64,000 nt of DNA, from positions 496,001 through 560,000 of the forward strand of contig NC_010545.1 of NCBI RefSeq assembly GCF_000069945.1, given 5' to 3'. The notes below the pieces were generated by a model. It was not told where the DNA came from, made no database searches, and saw nothing but the letters and a program-made list of their open reading frames with translations. The translations under genes were made by a program, and so were the position numbers. Source of the stretch: Corynebacterium urealyticum DSM 7109. Its GTDB lineage: Bacteria > Actinomycetota > Actinomycetes > Mycobacteriales > Mycobacteriaceae. Positions 63,884 through 64,000 of the stretch are shown one piece after another; position 1 is the stretch's first letter, and each line of letters opens with the position of its first letter.

Positions 63884-63923
63884 CATTCGCCGGGCCGATG
63901 TGCCGGGGTGGGGACAGAAGCGA

Positions 63924-63946
63924 AACTGTGAAGCATGATCACAGTT
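63924..63946. promoter_or_regulatory. Inverted repeat around the ABC gene start codon
   Basis: AACTGTGA (63924-63931) and TCACAGTT (63939-63946) are exact inverted copies; the 7-base centre AGCATGA contains the ATG of the ABC gene. It could fold as a hairpin with the start codon in the loop or serve as a protein-binding site. Confidence 0.5.
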
Positions 63947-64000
63947 GAACAACTCAGCAAGAGTTACGGAAAGAACAACGTCCTGAAGGACATCAGCTTC
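63935..64000 (+). CDS. ABC transporter ATP-binding protein (3' partial)
   Basis: Only the first 22 residues are in the window: MITVEQLSKSYGKNNVLKDI and SF. This is the usual N-terminal strand pair and aromatic A-loop Tyr of an ABC ATPase. It follows the two-component system and a palindrome, like the drug- or peptide-sensing export modules (kinase, regulator, ABC ATPase, permease). The Walker motifs lie beyond the window. Confidence 0.8.
   Translation, partial: MITVEQLSKSYGKNNVLKDISF

Noticed and set aside
63927..63943. GlxR/CRP-like site TGTGA...TCACA
   Set aside because: The spacer is 7 bases rather than the 6 of the GlxR consensus, and it lies across a start codon; listed only as an inverted repeat.

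Overview
This window is chromosomal DNA from a GC-rich actinobacterium, almost certainly a Corynebacterium. The evidence is gene order and gene type: metY-metX next to folD, a monomeric isocitrate dehydrogenase (icd), an accBC / maf / accE / accD / birA / purK / purE block, TAGAC-N6-GTCTA operators of the McbR type at methionine genes, and a trehalose-type ABC operon. From memory, the order follows the C. glutamicum region from metQNI to the tus operon; I could not check this. No rRNA, tRNA, CRISPR array, transposase or prophage was seen. Codon use looks even throughout, so this is mostly core chromosome with one accessory-looking stretch (about 28.4-36.2 kb).

Layout. 1-0.7 kb: the end of an AzlC/AzlD (BrnFE-like) amino-acid exporter, convergent with metQNI (0.9-3.7 kb, minus), a methionine importer with a McbR-like operator on its -35 box. 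4.0-7.5 kb: SOS-box-controlled dnaE2. 7.7-9.0 kb: a secreted esterase. 9.0-13.0 kb: a TPP riboswitch followed by ykoE-ykoD-ykoC and an uncharacterised P-loop kinase. 13.1-16.5 kb: a saccharopine-dehydrogenase-like protein, trmL, folD and a DUF3017 protein. 16.5-19.0 kb: metX and metY (minus) with two McbR-like sites. 19.5-27.1 kb: a MOSC protein, icd, an MFS exporter, xthA, a TRIC-type channel and trpS. 27.2-39.3 kb: a YihY protein, adenosine deaminase with a His-rich tail, a sugar/nucleoside-type ABC importer, an unknown protein with an internal duplication, an NlpC/P60 hydrolase with a small helical partner, upp, a phosphohexomutase and punA. 39.4-43.5 kb: an M20 amidohydrolase with a McbR-like site, a DUF1707 protein, glpK and a small membrane protein. 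43.8-53.0 kb: accBC, prpD, prpC, maf, accE, a divergent accD, birA and a PH-domain protein. 53.0-56.4 kb: purK, purE, bioB and a BsaP-like gene. 56.5-61.5 kb: a trehalose-type ABC importer. 61.6 kb to the end: a two-component system and the start of an ABC transporter.

How the genes work together. Methionine uptake, export and synthesis share the window and probably one repressor. Biotin synthesis (bioB, bsaP), biotin ligation (birA) and biotin-dependent carboxylation (accBC, accD, accE) lie close together. Nucleoside salvage enzymes (add, punA, upp, a hexose/pentose mutase) flank an ABC importer that may feed them. Many genes have a -10 box 6-8 bases before the start codon and no ribosome binding site, pointing to leaderless mRNAs.

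Most unusual observations: an AccD whose two conserved oxyanion glycine pairs are both altered; an add start codon buried in a perfect 14-bp inverted repeat; a duplicated-domain protein of unknown function; a riboswitch-controlled unknown kinase; and a candidate new McbR target. No clearly new defence or mobile system was found.
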